Assembly (NCBI GenBank): GCA_016800925.1
Contig: JABCPU010000739.1
Span: forward strand, 1 to 28,061
Length of the DNA stretch: 28,061 nt
Direction: 5' to 3'
Origin: Suillus spraguei
Taxonomy: Eukaryota; Basidiomycota; Agaricomycetes; Boletales; Suillaceae
Position numbers and translations under genes: made by a program. This document shows positions 9,426 through 21,400 of this stretch, piece after piece. Numbering within the stretch: the first letter of the stretch is position 1; each line of letters begins with the position of its first letter. Below the pieces are notes generated by a model that was not told the origin of the DNA, ran no database searches, and was given only the letters and a program-made list of their open reading frames with translations.

Positions 9426-9453
9426 AAAAAAAATAAAAAAATAAAATTTTTTT
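9426..9453 (+). repeat. A-rich tract followed by T run, possible retrotransposon poly-A tail
   Basis: Eight A, T, seven A, T, four A, then seven T. It lies about 170 bases downstream of the retroelement stop codon, where a poly-A tail of a non-LTR insertion would be expected. Confidence 0.5.
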
Positions 9454-10162
9454 GGCGGTGTGACTTTGATGATGACTGTAGTGTACCAGCACAGTTGTAT
9501 TGAAGCTTCATCCACGGTATCCTACATTAAGTTGCTACATAATAGACTCCGAGTCTCGAGTTCTCGGAGCGTAGGAATATGGCGATAGGATTTGCTGCCT
9601 GAGCTTGAGCTCGATACTCGTTGACCAAGATACAAGCTTGTGGTCTTGAAGAAAAAATCCCGCATTCGAAGGTTCCGTTTCGAGTATCTATTACAAAGGG
9701 TGGTTAATTAAGATAAATGTACACATTTTTGGTTACCCCCTGACTATCGACTCGAAGATAATAAATGTTATCTTCTATCATTTACAATGCAAAATCGTTG
9801 CCTTCTTCGACACTGCGCATCTGCGACAGTCCACTTCAAATTTGTAAGTTTGTATATAACTTATGCATAGAGTGCGCTACTGAAGTCGTAAGCGTCCGTA
9901 ACGCGTGTAAGTTAAGCGTTCATTTCAGCTGTGTTGCAGATGCGGCCTAGTCTGCCTTCGTTATCAGAAAACAATTAACGTTGCCGACATCGATTATCTG
10001 AAAAGGTCGTCCTTGAGCTCAAACGCCCGCTGGCAGTGATGCGGGCGCCATCATATCGTAATACTGTATAGGCTTGGAGAATGGCCGTAAGCCGAACCGA
10101 ACTTGAATCCGGGATCTTCTCGCACTCGGGTAACTTGAACACAATGTGAGCCCAACCGGACG

Positions 10163-10168
10163 TATAAA
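10163..10168 (+). promoter_or_regulatory. TATA box candidate for phosphatase 2
   Basis: TATAAA in the context gacgtataaagc, 61 bases before the proposed ATG at 10229. Spacing fits a short 5' UTR. Confidence 0.4.
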
Positions 10169-10228
10169 GCACCTTCATAGTCCCAGTGTATTGAACTGAC
10201 CCATCAGTTTAGTATTCCCAACTACTCG

Positions 10229-11902
10229 ATGTTCATCCAGGGTATTCTAAACTGGCTGACCCTAGCATCTCTGACGTTCAACTCACACGAACATGATGAC
10301 CCTCTCAAGAGACTCGGAAACTTAACTCCATACCGTGTAGCTCCTACTTCTCACAAAGTCGAGGCAGAGTTACCTGGTGATTGCAGTGTCGATCGAGTGA
10401 TGCTTGTATGACCGAGTTTCTCCTTGCAAAGCGCGAAATCTGACACGACTGCAGATGCACAGACATGGCTCTCGCGGACCTGCTGGTTCCGAAGAGATGA
10501 CACTGATTAACTCCCTCGTCCAAACGCTGAGAGATTGTCACGATGCTCTCCAGGATGCTCATCTGCCCGAGAACCTCCGTTTCCTGCAGACCGGGAAAGG
10601 ATATGAAGCACATCTAGATCCGGAAAACTTGACCATCATTGGGCGTCAACAGCTCTTCAACCATGGTGTGGAGTACGCTTATCCCTCCATTTTTCGTCGA
10701 GTTGCACTAATATGTCGTCTAGATTTGGGTTGAAGTATCCGAACTTCACCACGGAAACATTACTATCCAGCCCTTCACAAAGGGTGGTTGACTCCATGTA
10801 TTTTTTTGCTCAGGGGCGTTTTGGTCGCGAAGCCAATGACAAGAACCTACTTACAGTCAATGATATACCTGGTCCAGTGTCTTGGATCACTCCTTGGACC
10901 TCATGCCCCGGCGCCGATTGGCACTATCCATCACAGGCAGGTAGACTGGTTTTTATCCTTCCTTAATAACATATTAGTTGCTTAGGTGGCAAATGAGTGG
11001 AGCAACTTGTACCTCCCTAGCATTACCGAGCGCTTGAATGACCTCCTTCCTTATGGTGTTTCCTTCACTGATGACAACACGCACGGAGCTTTGTATGCAT
11101 GCGCATATGACCTAGCTGCAAGGAATGAGTCACCATGGTGCAATGTTTTCGATGCTGATGAACTTGCAAATTTTGAGTAAGGCTATTTGAAGACGGTGGC
11201 GGTCAGACGCTGACATACCATACCATACTTAGGTATGAAATGGATCTTATTATGGATGCAAGTGTCGGATACCTGGCACCAAATGATGCTGGACCTGTCA
11301 TGGGAAGCGTCTTTGTCAAGGAGCTAATCAATAGGTATGTTCTGACGCATTCCAAGACAAGTCTTATGAACAGGTTGCTAGATTCTCCAACATTAGAGAA
11401 GCCCAGCCCCTCTATCTCGAATTCGGACATGATTCCACCATCTTGGCTGCAATGGCTGCAATGGGTCTCAATAAGTACACATCTATGCTCATGGTCGGAG
11501 ACTCCATTTCATATATTCATTTCCAGAGATGATCCCCCATTGTCCCCAGACGGACTGCGCCAGCACCGAAGGTTCCGAACATCGTATCAAACTCCCTTTG
11601 CTGCCCAGATGGTCTGGGAAAGATTTACTTGTGAAGAGTCGTAAGTCTTCCTTTGTTAGAGCTCTAACCCAATAACTAATTCACCGTCAAGATTCGACGG
11701 ACCACAAATTCGACTGGTGCTCAACGAGGAGACATATCCCTTGTGGACTTGCGCAGAAACCAAGCACGATCGCCGATTTGGGACTTGTTCGCTGGATACG
11801 TTCGTAAGAGCCAATAAATTTAGTACTAACATCGAGTTCGGCGATGATACATGGCAAGCGGCGTGTGGTGCTCACTCAGGAGGTTTGTATGTTCCGGGAT
11901 AG
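10229..11902 (+). CDS. histidine acid phosphatase, phytase-like (copy 2), 8 exons, 439 aa
   Basis: Exons are 10229-10405, 10455-10672, 10723-10936, 10986-11176, 11233-11334, 11382-11474, 11527-11640 and 11692-11902, with consistent phase to TAG 11900-11902. MHRHGSRGP (catalytic RHGxRxP) opens exon 2 and LEFGHDSTI carries the His-Asp proton donor. Other landmarks are PGPVSWITPWTSCPG, HGALYACAYDLAA and TPFAAQMVWERF. The N-terminus MFIQGILNWLTLASLTF is a plausible but weak signal peptide, so the protein is probably secreted. It is a tandem paralogue of copy 1: introns sit at the same places and phases. Copy 2 has one extra intron (10937-10985) that only keeps the frame if it uses a GC donor. The substrate (phytate or another phosphomonoester) cannot be read from sequence. 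Confidence 0.85.
10937..10985 (+). other. probable GC-AG intron in phosphatase 2
   Basis: The donor reads CAG|GCAGGT and the acceptor GCTTAG. Splicing here (49 bases, phase 0) joins HYPSQ to VANEWSNLYLP and keeps the frame. The nearby GT donor four bases downstream (10941) would shift the frame. Copy 1 has no intron at this point. Confidence 0.65.
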
Positions 11903-12345
11903 TTACTCAAGGTATAAACATATACTGGTCCTTGAATCACCATAAATTTCGTTCCGGCATTCTTCTGCTTTATGTAACAACGATATCATTTTTACCTTAT
12001 TGATGACTGCAAAATTTGATGCTTCAGAAAATCGGTGGCACACCAGTGAGGTAGCTTGAGCAGGGATGAACCCCATATTTGCATTAAAGGTCCCTAATGT
12101 TGCAGGGCGCGATGCCAGCTAGGGACAGTGGTTCACCTTGGTCCTCTTTCTGCGCGTAACTTGTGTCAAATTCATGCCCTTGATTTACACACGGACTTAA
12201 ATTTTCAGTTATGTATACTGTGGCCCTCGCCACGCTCTTATAAATTACGCGTCCTTGGGCGATTCCTTTGTTATACATCTAAAGTGTATGATGGCCATTG
12301 AAAAAGTAACGAAGAATACAACAAGAAGGAATACAATAACAGACA
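11903..12345. other. convergent intergenic region, nothing recognised
   Basis: The region lies between the phosphatase 2 and SPT6 stop codons and should contain both 3' UTRs. I found no gene, repeat or RNA. Confidence 0.5.
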
Positions 12346-15300
12346 TCATGACCAACCCGACTCTTGACCCCAACCTGCGGTATTTTGTATCATCGCGGCT
12401 CGTTGAGGGTTCATTCCCGGAGGGATACCAGGTAGTGGTGGACCTGAATATGCGGGAGTTTGGTAACCAAACGATGCTTGAGGAGGGGGTATATTAAAGC
12501 TGGAGCTCGGAGCACCTGGTCCAAAGTTCGGTGCTCCTATCCCGGGAGCAGGCGTCCGGCCACCGTAGGGATTAGGTGTCCGAGCAGCTTGACGAATAGA
12601 CATATGCCCAGGAGCTGGGTGGGCAGGCGTTCGGGCAGGCGTTCGAGCACCGGCACCTACATACGGTGTTTTCCCTCCAGTGACAGCAGCAGAACCAGCT
12701 AAGTTTTGAGATTGATGTAGATGCCTGTACAAGAGTCAGCTAAAAATGGCTTGGAAGGAACCGTTCAAGCTCACCTGACTTTGAAAGCGTCGCAAAGCTC
12801 GGGAACGCCAGCTACTGCAGCATCAAATAGACAATAGGATTCGGGCATAACTCGGACAGGCTATAATACAACTAAGTATGAGATACACACAAGCAACGCC
12901 TGCTTACCCATGTCTGAACGGTGAGTTCTTGTTAGCAAGGAAGCATAAGTTGAAGTGGCCAGGCTTTCTCCGGTTCAGGGTGAAGCCGTATATACTCTTC
13001 GCAGGATTGGCTGCAACGAAGTTTTTCAGAAACAGATCTGTAATATCAAGATTAATCTCAGACATTCAAATATAGGACCTTTAGCGTACGAAGTTCGTCT
13101 TCGGAGCCGTGCTTAAATTTTTCGTGGGCCATCAACTCCTCCACTTTACGGGCGGTCGCTTGAACATGATTAACAATCAATTCATCTAGATCAGCATATT
13201 GATGCTTTTCGTCAACGATGAGTAGATTTCCCCCCTGGCCTGTGTTGATTTCGGTAACGTCTGTGGTGAAATTAGAGTGAATGTCGACTGTCGGTGATTA
13301 ACGTGCGTACCAATATGCTGATAAAGCTTGTCGTCAACCTTCCACGTTACAGCGAGGTGATCAACCCCTTTAGAAGACGGGCGAATTACTACATCACCAC
13401 GCTGTTGTTTGTCAAGGTAGTTCTCAGCCTGGGTGGCATTGAAGTTATGGAAATTGGGATGCTTGACTACTCTTCTCGTCCGGTCAATCTCTGCGCGTTT
13501 TTTACGAGCCTGCATTTCCAGATCTCGTTCAAACTGTGGAAGGTTCCATTGATCGTCTCGTTTGACAGATCGAAAAAGACCATCGCCCGCACGAAGATCA
13601 GACTGGCGAACGGACACTTTAACGAAGAACTGGTCTGCGGGTAAATCCAACTTGACATCGACGATGACACCCGGTATAGTCTGTCCTTTCTTAACGACAT
13701 CCTTGGGAGCTATGTTTCCATCTTCGGTAAGGTACCCGATATCGATGACGCCCTCGATACCGGAATCCAAACGAATATGAACGAGAGTTTGTTCAAGGCG
13801 GACCACCATAATTGAGACAATGAGACCCATACGGAGAGTTCGAGGTGTCTCTCCACTGAGCATCGTGAGAACATCCCAAGGCCCTAAAGAGGGGAAAGGA
13901 GCCCTCTGCTCGGAGAACGGTTTCAGCAGCTCCTCCCGAATGACATTCAATGTGTGACGTTTACGGTCTTCATTCGCCTCGTACATGCTGACGGCAAACT
14001 CGTCGAGGTTAAGTTCGTTCAACTTTCTTTCGTTGTCAGCGTCTTGCATGATGACTGATACGACGTGAGAAGGATGTTCATCGTGAATGTCTTCTTCATC
14101 TAACTCCAGAGCATCAGTTGCCATTTTACGGGCCAATTCATAATCCTCGGGGTGGATGCGAGTGTCATCAAGAGGATCTTGGACGTCATCGTCAGCATGG
14201 CGATTCTTGGAAAGCTTGGCTTCAGGATCACGCGAGATGCGCAGGAATCCAGCAGCATTAAGGAAAATTTTGGTCGTTAACAATGATGACTTGATGAATT
14301 GGTCACGATTTATCAGATTCCCCCCCTATTGATGGGTACGTGAGCAGTGAACACATGAAAAAAAAGTTTGGATTGACCATGGCAGAAATCTTCTTGACTA
14401 AGACCTGGGCTTTTCGTGGGCCGAGTCCGCAAACGAAAGGCAATAAATGCTGATAGTAGGAGTCGTTGACAGCGCGGTTGATATCAACTCCAACTTTGTT
14501 CGTGACATCAACCAAAGTTCGCTCAAGAGCTGAGAGTAACTTCTCCTTGGGGATCTACGCACAGGTCAGCATCAGTCCATAAGGCTGCAGCCATCACATA
14601 CCAGGTGCTGATCTTCATCCTCAAGGGGGATAGCAGTAATATCGTGTCCAAGCGCGGAGTACTCGTTCAACGGACTCTGAATATACCGAGCAAGACCGAC
14701 ACAGTACTTCGCAACGGGCGACAGCGCACTGAATTCCTCCGCAGCTCGTTTGCTGTGTTGGTACATACGAGCAACTTCGTCACGGACGTACATCACAGGA
14801 ATGTTGAACGCCTGTTCGTTTGCTTCCCTAGGGGCTTCCGAAGGTCCCCAACCGTCCGCGCCACTTGCAGTTGGATCCAAATTTGATGGCTGTCCATTAA
14901 CAAGAGACCTGACTTTTGATGACAACTTGGTCGTGGCCATGCTTAAGCCACCCACGACGATAACATCGGGACGTCTCCGCTTCAAAAGATCTGTGAACTC
15001 GTCATGGTAATCACGATCAACAAGATTGTCAATTTTGATATGCTCGCGCAGTCTCCCTGCCTCATCCAGGAAAACCAAGGTGATTGCATCCTTTTGAGGG
15101 TCCCCCTTGCCCCAAGACACAGCAAGCACGGACGCGGTGTCACCAGGTTTCATTTCGGGAGTAATATATGGAGCCACGTCAATACGCTGAGAAAGAGTCA
15201 GTGACAGATCAATAACAAGAACATGAAAAAGCACCTCTCTCAAAACGTTTCCACAGTGGGCTGCGAGTGTATCTTCCACTTCCTCTCGAAGCCATTCCCG

Positions 15301-17654
15301 TGCCCACTTCACACCCACAGGTATGAGGTGTTGTTCAAGGGCCTCTTGGACGACGCGTGATCGCTCTTCATTCCAAGCTCTGGCAGTATCACTATAGCTG
15401 TCAGATGCGAAGGCATCATTGAGTCTACGCTCGAACTTCGACTTTGCCTCGTTGGTAAGGAATGTTGATACCGTGACCAAAAGCTCAGCTTCTGCAGCAA
15501 GTATATGAAGAAACTGTGGTGTATCCATCATCTGCGTAATACTCTTGTGATGAAGGTACTTGAAATTCTGATGCAAAAAAGATGAATGAGCGCTCGACCA
15601 GAAGTCACGGCAGTGCTCACAAAGTATGGATGGTGCTCATCGATTTTAGCCATTCCCCTTTCTGTTGGCAATACAGAGATCAAAGCATCGGTCTTGAAGA
15701 GATCACGCATTGCTTGACGCAACAAAGGATCTTTGCCAAGTTCTGTCGCAAGGATCATCCGAGCACGACGTAGTAACTCTTCAGCGGGTTGTGCTACAGC
15801 GGCATCCGGATCCGTAAACTGCTCCGCAAATGCAATGGGATTCAGCTCCTGATCATCGACGAAATGCGCGTTCTCTTGCGCAACGAAGTTGTAAACCACC
15901 TCATGTGGTTTAATTCCGAAGCCCTGTAATACGGCAGAACATGAACTCGCGCATGTGACTCAAAAGGGATTGGCGTACATCAGCAAGTTTAGAAACTATA
16001 CTTTTCTTGGCTACCTCATAGGCAGATATGCGACTGGGAGCCTTTCGCTTCCTGGTTTCCGCTTGATCCTCGTCGTCGTGGAACTGGAAGTCAAAGGCAT
16101 CCTGCTTCTTGAGTTTATACGTCATGGTCAACCATTCAGTTGCATCAGTGACAACCTCCACACTGTCGATTTTTGGCCTAATTGTCTGCTCAAAATACGC
16201 GTCCTCGACATTCAGGCGTGCATATGACAAGGCCAAGGCGTTCCTCCTTTGAGCTAAAGACCGATATTTCTGGCCAAGTGCATATATACGCCAAAGCTCA
16301 GCGAGGCTGATAAGCTGAACTCGAGTTCGCATTTCTTGAGGGTTAAAATACGAGATATAGTCCCGTTTGTGAGTCCAAATATACGGGACCTCAAACTCCT
16401 GGACGAAGAGAAAGCGAAGAGCATATGTCACGGCCATGACCAAAGGCTCGCGATACATGTTGTATGGGCCTTCCGGACTAAAGAAATCTCTTGTCTTCCG
16501 AGGGGATAGCCGGACGGTAACCCACATTGCTGCATCATCCAAATCAGCTTCGGTGAGGTTCTGGTGAAGGGATAGGGTGGATGATTGAGAAAGTGACGAA
16601 GTTGCTAATTGCATGCGCTCTGGTATGTCTTGCGCTCGGATCAGATCATCGTCCTCGGTTAACATACGCGCACGGATCTCTGACGGTTCAAATACCTAAT
16701 GAAGGAGAGTAAATATATTCCATGGGAGGAGTTAGTGAAGAGTATACGTACGTCTTGATATCTCATCTCTGGTTTGGGACGCTCTTCCTCGAAATCCATT
16801 TCATCGTCACCCCCCAATGCCCAATCATAGTCGTGGCCGTCTCCAAATACACCATGTATTTCGTCCCATGCCCTGGATTTGCATCCATGTCAATAATGTA
16901 ACTCAAGGAATCGACATTTGACTTACATGTCGTCGATACCAGCTAGCTCAGGACGAGAGCTAATAGCTTTCCGCCTCTCCCTCTCCCGCTTTTTCCTTTC
17001 TCTTCGTCTTTCCTCACGTTCCTGCTCATCCATGGCACCAGCACCCTCGTCTTCATCTTCATAGTCGATGAAATCGTCCATGTCTTCCTCATCATCACGT
17101 CCACCTCCAGCGCGCTCATCATCCCAAATCCGCTGAATATCCTGGACTTGCGGCAAGTCCTCATCATCTAAGTCATCTTCTGATGATTCCACAATTGGCT
17201 TGCGCTTAGAGGTCGATGGAGCAAGTGGGGAACCGCCATCCGGCCCACGCCGTAAACGAGTCAGTCGATTCCTAAAAGAAGTGCCTGTGTTTTCTTCCAG
17301 CAGCTCAAGGTCATCATCTTCCAGAGCTTCCTCCTCGTCTGAGAAGATACTTAGAATATTGTATTAATAAAACCAATTCATATGCTTACCACGCCTCCGA
17401 TGTCTCCTCTTACGCCGCTTCCTTCGTCGATGCCTTGCCTCCTCATCGTCTTCCTCCTCATCCTCATCTTCGTCTACGATGAAGCCTTCCCTGATTCTTC
17501 TCGCCTCTTCCTCATCTTCCTCCGCTTCCTCAGAGCTATCGTCCGAGATGGCCTGGGGATCTGCCATAGTGGTGTCCACTTCTTCCTCGTGATCAGAGGC
17601 CATTGTCTCATCTTCCTCGACACGGTCAACAGGGTCTGCTGAAGGCGAGGACAT
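12346..17654 (-). CDS. SPT6: SPT6 transcription elongation factor / histone chaperone, 13 exons
   Basis: Exons are 17654-17390, 17338-16927, 16872-16752, 16695-15979, 15923-15621, 15567-15235, 15186-14602, 14554-14378, 14325-13311, 13260-13090, 13037-12908, 12860-12775 and 12724-12346. With one missing base restored at about 12922 the product is 1564 aa. The N-terminus (1-230) is extremely acidic with basic patches, as in all Spt6. Then come a helical core, a YqgF-like domain (about 740-870, VLAVSWGKGDPQKDAITLVF), a HhH domain (YYQHLLPFVCGLGPRKAQ), an S1 domain (about 1110-1190, VHIRLDSGIEGVIDI), and tandem SH2 (about 1240-1440, KRQ-rich start to ELCDAFKVR). The tail has several RTP motifs. 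Spt6 travels with RNA polymerase II and reassembles nucleosomes. It is divergent from the deaminase gene. Confidence 0.93.
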
Positions 17655-17873
17655 GATGGTTCATGAGCAAGATGTGCTCAATTTACGCGGACTTCGCCGC
17701 GCCACATGCAGTTACGTAATACAAAGCATACCCTCACTAGTGGCAGTGGCCGCCCGACATGATTACTAGGTCCCCGTTTTGAGCTTCCAGGGAGCAAGTA
17801 AGTCGCTTAGAATGGTTGCTAGTGACGAAGCTGACATGCAAAGATCTGAAAGTAATCTGGCAGTAGTTATTAC
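17655..17873. promoter_or_regulatory. divergent promoter region between SPT6 and the deaminase gene
   Basis: 219 bases separate the two ATGs, so the genes probably share a bidirectional promoter. No TATA box is obvious, as is usual for housekeeping genes. Confidence 0.5.
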
Positions 17874-18425
17874 ATGACGCCAATGTCTAAATCACCGACT
17901 CCAGAAGAGCACGAGCATGGTCCATTCATGCGTCAGGCATTAGAGCAAGCTGCGCTCTGCGAGCCTGTCCCGAGTGCATTCTGTGTAGGATGCATCCTCG
18001 TGGCGCGTTTGCCAGACTCGGAAACAATTGTGTTATCCAAGGGTTTCTCGAGGGAATTGCCAGGGAACACTCATGCCGAGGCAAATGCTTTGGCCAAGTT
18101 TGAAGGTCTCTCTTCACCGCAGCTGCAGTCTCTCGTTTCTCCATGGCCATGGGAAGCGGTACCTGTTATAGAAGACCTTCTGCCTCTCGTAGACGTTTAT
18201 ACCACACTTGAACCATGCTCAGTCAGAACATCTGGCCTGCCTGCCTGTGCTGATGCCCTTATTCGCTCCAGGATCAGACGTTGCATCATAGGTGTAGGAG
18301 AGCCAGATGACTTTGTCAAATGTGAGGGTGCGCAAAAGATGAAGAATGCCGGTATCGAGATTATATGGTACGGTGGCTTAGAGCAAGAATGCTTAGACGC
18401 TGCTCGCAGAGGTCATGATATCTAG
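17874..18425 (+). CDS. zinc deaminase, RIB2-like DRAP deaminase (riboflavin pathway)
   Basis: Single-exon gene of 183 aa. It carries the cytidine-deaminase-fold zinc signature: HAEANAL (zinc His and catalytic Glu) and, about 60 residues on, EPCSVRTSGLPAC (two zinc Cys). The following IIGVGEPDDFVKCEGAQKMK resembles the block in the deaminase domain of yeast Rib2, which deaminates the pyrimidine intermediate of riboflavin synthesis (DRAP) in the cytosol. The yeast enzyme also has a pseudouridine synthase domain; this protein has only the deaminase. A tRNA- or nucleotide-type deaminase is possible but fits the second motif less well. A second ATG lies at codon 4. It ends 24 bases from the NRPS stop, tail to tail. 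Confidence 0.7.
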   Translation: MTPMSKSPTPEEHEHGPFMRQALEQAALCEPVPSAFCVGCILVARLPDSETIVLSKGFSRELPGNTHAEANALAKFEGLSSPQLQSLVSPWPWEAVPVIEDLLPLVDVYTTLEPCSVRTSGLPACADALIRSRIRRCIIGVGEPDDFVKCEGAQKMKNAGIEIIWYGGLEQECLDAARRGHDI

Positions 18426-18449
18426 ATGTAAGTACTCGAGTACTGCCCG

Positions 18450-21400
18450 TTACATTAATATAGTCTTCATGTTGACCGGAGCACTCTCCCAAAGACCTCC
18501 AACTATCTCTGACCAGCAGTCAATAGCTTTCCTGGCGAGTTGCATGTCCATGATAGCTGGGGCACTCTCGATTGCCATCGTTATTGTATCCTCCAAAGGG
18601 TGTACAATAATTTCAACCATAAGATCGTCCTAAATTACAACTCAGCATGATCTCCAGGCGAAAACATGACATGGATCTGACCTGTATAAGATTCGACATA
18701 GGGATCCAGTCGACAATTTTTGGATCGGGTTCTGGGACGCCTTCAGGTATCATGTAGGTAATCTGTACGTGGGAATTAGATCTGAAGCAATCTCGTTTGG
18801 GACTTCACTAACATCTACCGATTCAAACAGTCCTTTTTCCTTGTCGCCTGACGGAAACCTAATCAAGTTGACAAACACGTTGCATAATGGTGCACCTGTG
18901 CCTCCTATCCACTGATCTATCATTTGAAGATCAGTCTGCTGTACAACAGGAGTGCGCAACCGTAGGTCATCTTGAATGCTACGAGCAACATCTATGATGC
19001 TGTTGCTTCCAAGGCGAGTATGCATCGGCAATACGTTCATGCATGGGAACGCCAATCTATCAATATCTTTGATAGGTCCTGTTCGACCCGCGTGCCATAA
19101 TCCAAATGTCACTTGGTCCAGCGAGATATAGCAAGACTGGATGTATGCCCAGCACGCCAGCAAAACGCTCTGTAGCGACACGCCGTACATCTGAGCGCGC
19201 TGTTCAAGAGTAGATGCTCCATGCACCGCATTCTTCGTAATAACGATAGTTCGAGAGATCTTATCTTGAACTGCGAGAGGTCTGAGTTGGGGAAAGTATG
19301 TCGGGTGGAAAGAGGGTGAGAAGATGGACCGCCAATATTCTTCCTGTTCCCGGAGATTTTCTGGTGTGGGTGCAAACGTTGACATGAACGTCTCATAATC
19401 TGACGTAACCGATGAGGGTTGAGCAAGATAGATGTGAGAGAGGTCCTCAATCAACAGGGCAAGACTCCATGCGTCGTATTGGAAGTGATGCATTCTAATC
19501 AGTAAATATTGGCTGCGCGAGCCATTCAAAAGTAGTCCGCGAGTCTGAGGTTCATCAATTGGAGGCGGGCAAGAGATGATCGCCTTCATCCGCGTCTCCA
19601 AGTTATCCGTGCTGTCGGGCAAATCATCGAATGGCTCAACGGCAAATGAGCTTCCAATTTTTTCGGTACTGAAGGTCGCTATGTGGACGTCCGAATCAGA
19701 TTTTGTGGAGACGAATGTTGACCTAAGAATGGGATGTCGAGCAATGAACTCTGTCCACGAGCTACGCAGTCGTTCTTGGTCGACTTTCTGGGTCATTCTA
19801 TATGCGAATACATGTTGAAATCGCGCATAGTGACTTCTTTGCCAGGCGCAAATGAGCCATTTCATGCCAGGGGCTGCCCGAGTAATCGTGAGGTCTCCGC
19901 GCCGCTCGGATGGGAATCTGTCAGCGACAGCTTGATAATCGATCTCAGGGACTAAATAATCCAAGCGCGGTGGACTAGTCCTCGGCTGTCTTTCCACTTC
20001 GACCACCCTTGTAGCCAAATCACCGATTGTACGGCAAGCGACAATATCCGCAATTGTCAACGCAATTCCCGCTTCCCTACATTTTGCACTGAGTCGAATC
20101 GCCGTGATCGAGTCAATCCCAATAGCTGCAATTGGTCTGTCTGGGTCCAGCCTGTCGACAGTGCATTTGGCGACAGAAATTAGGACATTGACCAACGCAG
20201 GAGGTAAATGGTCAACTCGTCTGCGGGGTGCGATGCTGGTGGTCTGCACATTGCTATAGAGGGGAAGCTTTCTGCCGTCAAAGGGGACATCTGCGACGGC
20301 CTTAGCATTCGGTTGGGAGACAATAGTGCCAAGGAAGGCCTCGAGCCGTGACATTTCATGATCCAAAGACTCTAGATCCATGATATTTGACAGGCAAGCC
20401 AACGTCACAGAAAATCCATCATCCATTTCGTGAAACTCGCAATTCAATGGATACTAAGTAGCCCAATTAGTAGAAGTACGCAGGAGGTGCAAAGTATGTA
20501 CCTGAACGTTGGCTTGAAACTCGTCTGGATTGAGTAAACTCCACAAAGGACTTGAATACATGGACTTCAGAGGTTGAAAGACGAATATACTGTCCCATAG
20601 ATCAAAGAGCCCCGTCTCTGACTGTATGTCACGAAGCGAAGCATGTTGCCATTCTAATGCGGCCAAGTTATTTGCATGGATAGAACGCAATAAATCCCTG
20701 TTTGTCGTGGTTTCGCCCACACGAACACGACATGGTATAGTGCTCTACATCTCATGTCGTCAGCGTAAGCATACCCCTTGGTCAAAATACGTACCAACAT
20801 GGGTCCAATAACGTCTTCGTAGCCTGGAAAAGAGCGTCCAGAGACAATGTGTCCGAACATTATATCATAGGAAGACACTTTCGATGAGACAAGCTTCGAC
20901 CAAGCTGCCTGCCCCAAACACTGGAGAGTGACACCCGCATCACTGGCAGCCGTCTTCAGAACATGGTGGTCTAGCTTCAATCGACGAGAACAGATGACCG
21001 ACGAAGGCTGTGTAACAGACTCCACGCGAGGTAATGGAACAGGATGAAAGTCTTGCAGGTATCGGGCCCAAAAGGGAATGCTTTGATGTTCTTCTCGCAG
21101 TATCAATGGAAGTACGTCATAGAACTGAAGTAGTTTCGTGGAAGAATGAGTTTGATACGCCCGCTCTAACTCCTCGAGCAGTGTTCCAATGGAAATGCCA
21201 TCATATATAGCATGATGCATGGCAATTGCAAAGGAATAGTTCGTAATCCCAGCGTCTTCCTGCTGTTCGATCAAACAAAAAGCTAACGGAGGCGTGAACG
21301 TTCCCTGCTCTGAGACGCTCGTTGATTTGGTGACGGTTTTGATCATCGCATCTAGAGACTCTCCAGCGTGCAGAAGGACCTCGAGCCAAATCATGGGCGC

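Larger units (their letters stand above)
9255..10228. other. intergenic region: retroelement 3' tail, then upstream region of phosphatase 2
   Basis: 9255-9425 could be the 3' UTR of the retroelement remnant, ending at the A-rich tract 9426-9446. After it there is an imperfect inverted repeat (ctccgag at 9547-9553 and ctcggag at 9563-9569 around a ctcgag core). Otherwise nothing is recognised until the phosphatase 2 promoter. The minus-strand frame across the A-rich tract is low complexity and not a believable gene. Confidence 0.5.

Noticed and set aside
9276..9515. Minus-strand open frame of 79 codons
   Set aside because: It runs through an A/T homopolymer tract, has no recognisable motif, and lies where a retroelement 3' UTR and poly-A tail are expected.
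12460..12702. Plus-strand frame over the SPT6 3' exon
   Set aside because: Shadow of the RTP-rich SPT6 tail on the other strand.
17382..17642. Hydrophobic-looking plus-strand frame (Leu/Ile/Phe-rich)
   Set aside because: It is the reverse complement of the Glu/Asp-rich SPT6 N-terminus, which always gives such a pseudo-membrane frame.
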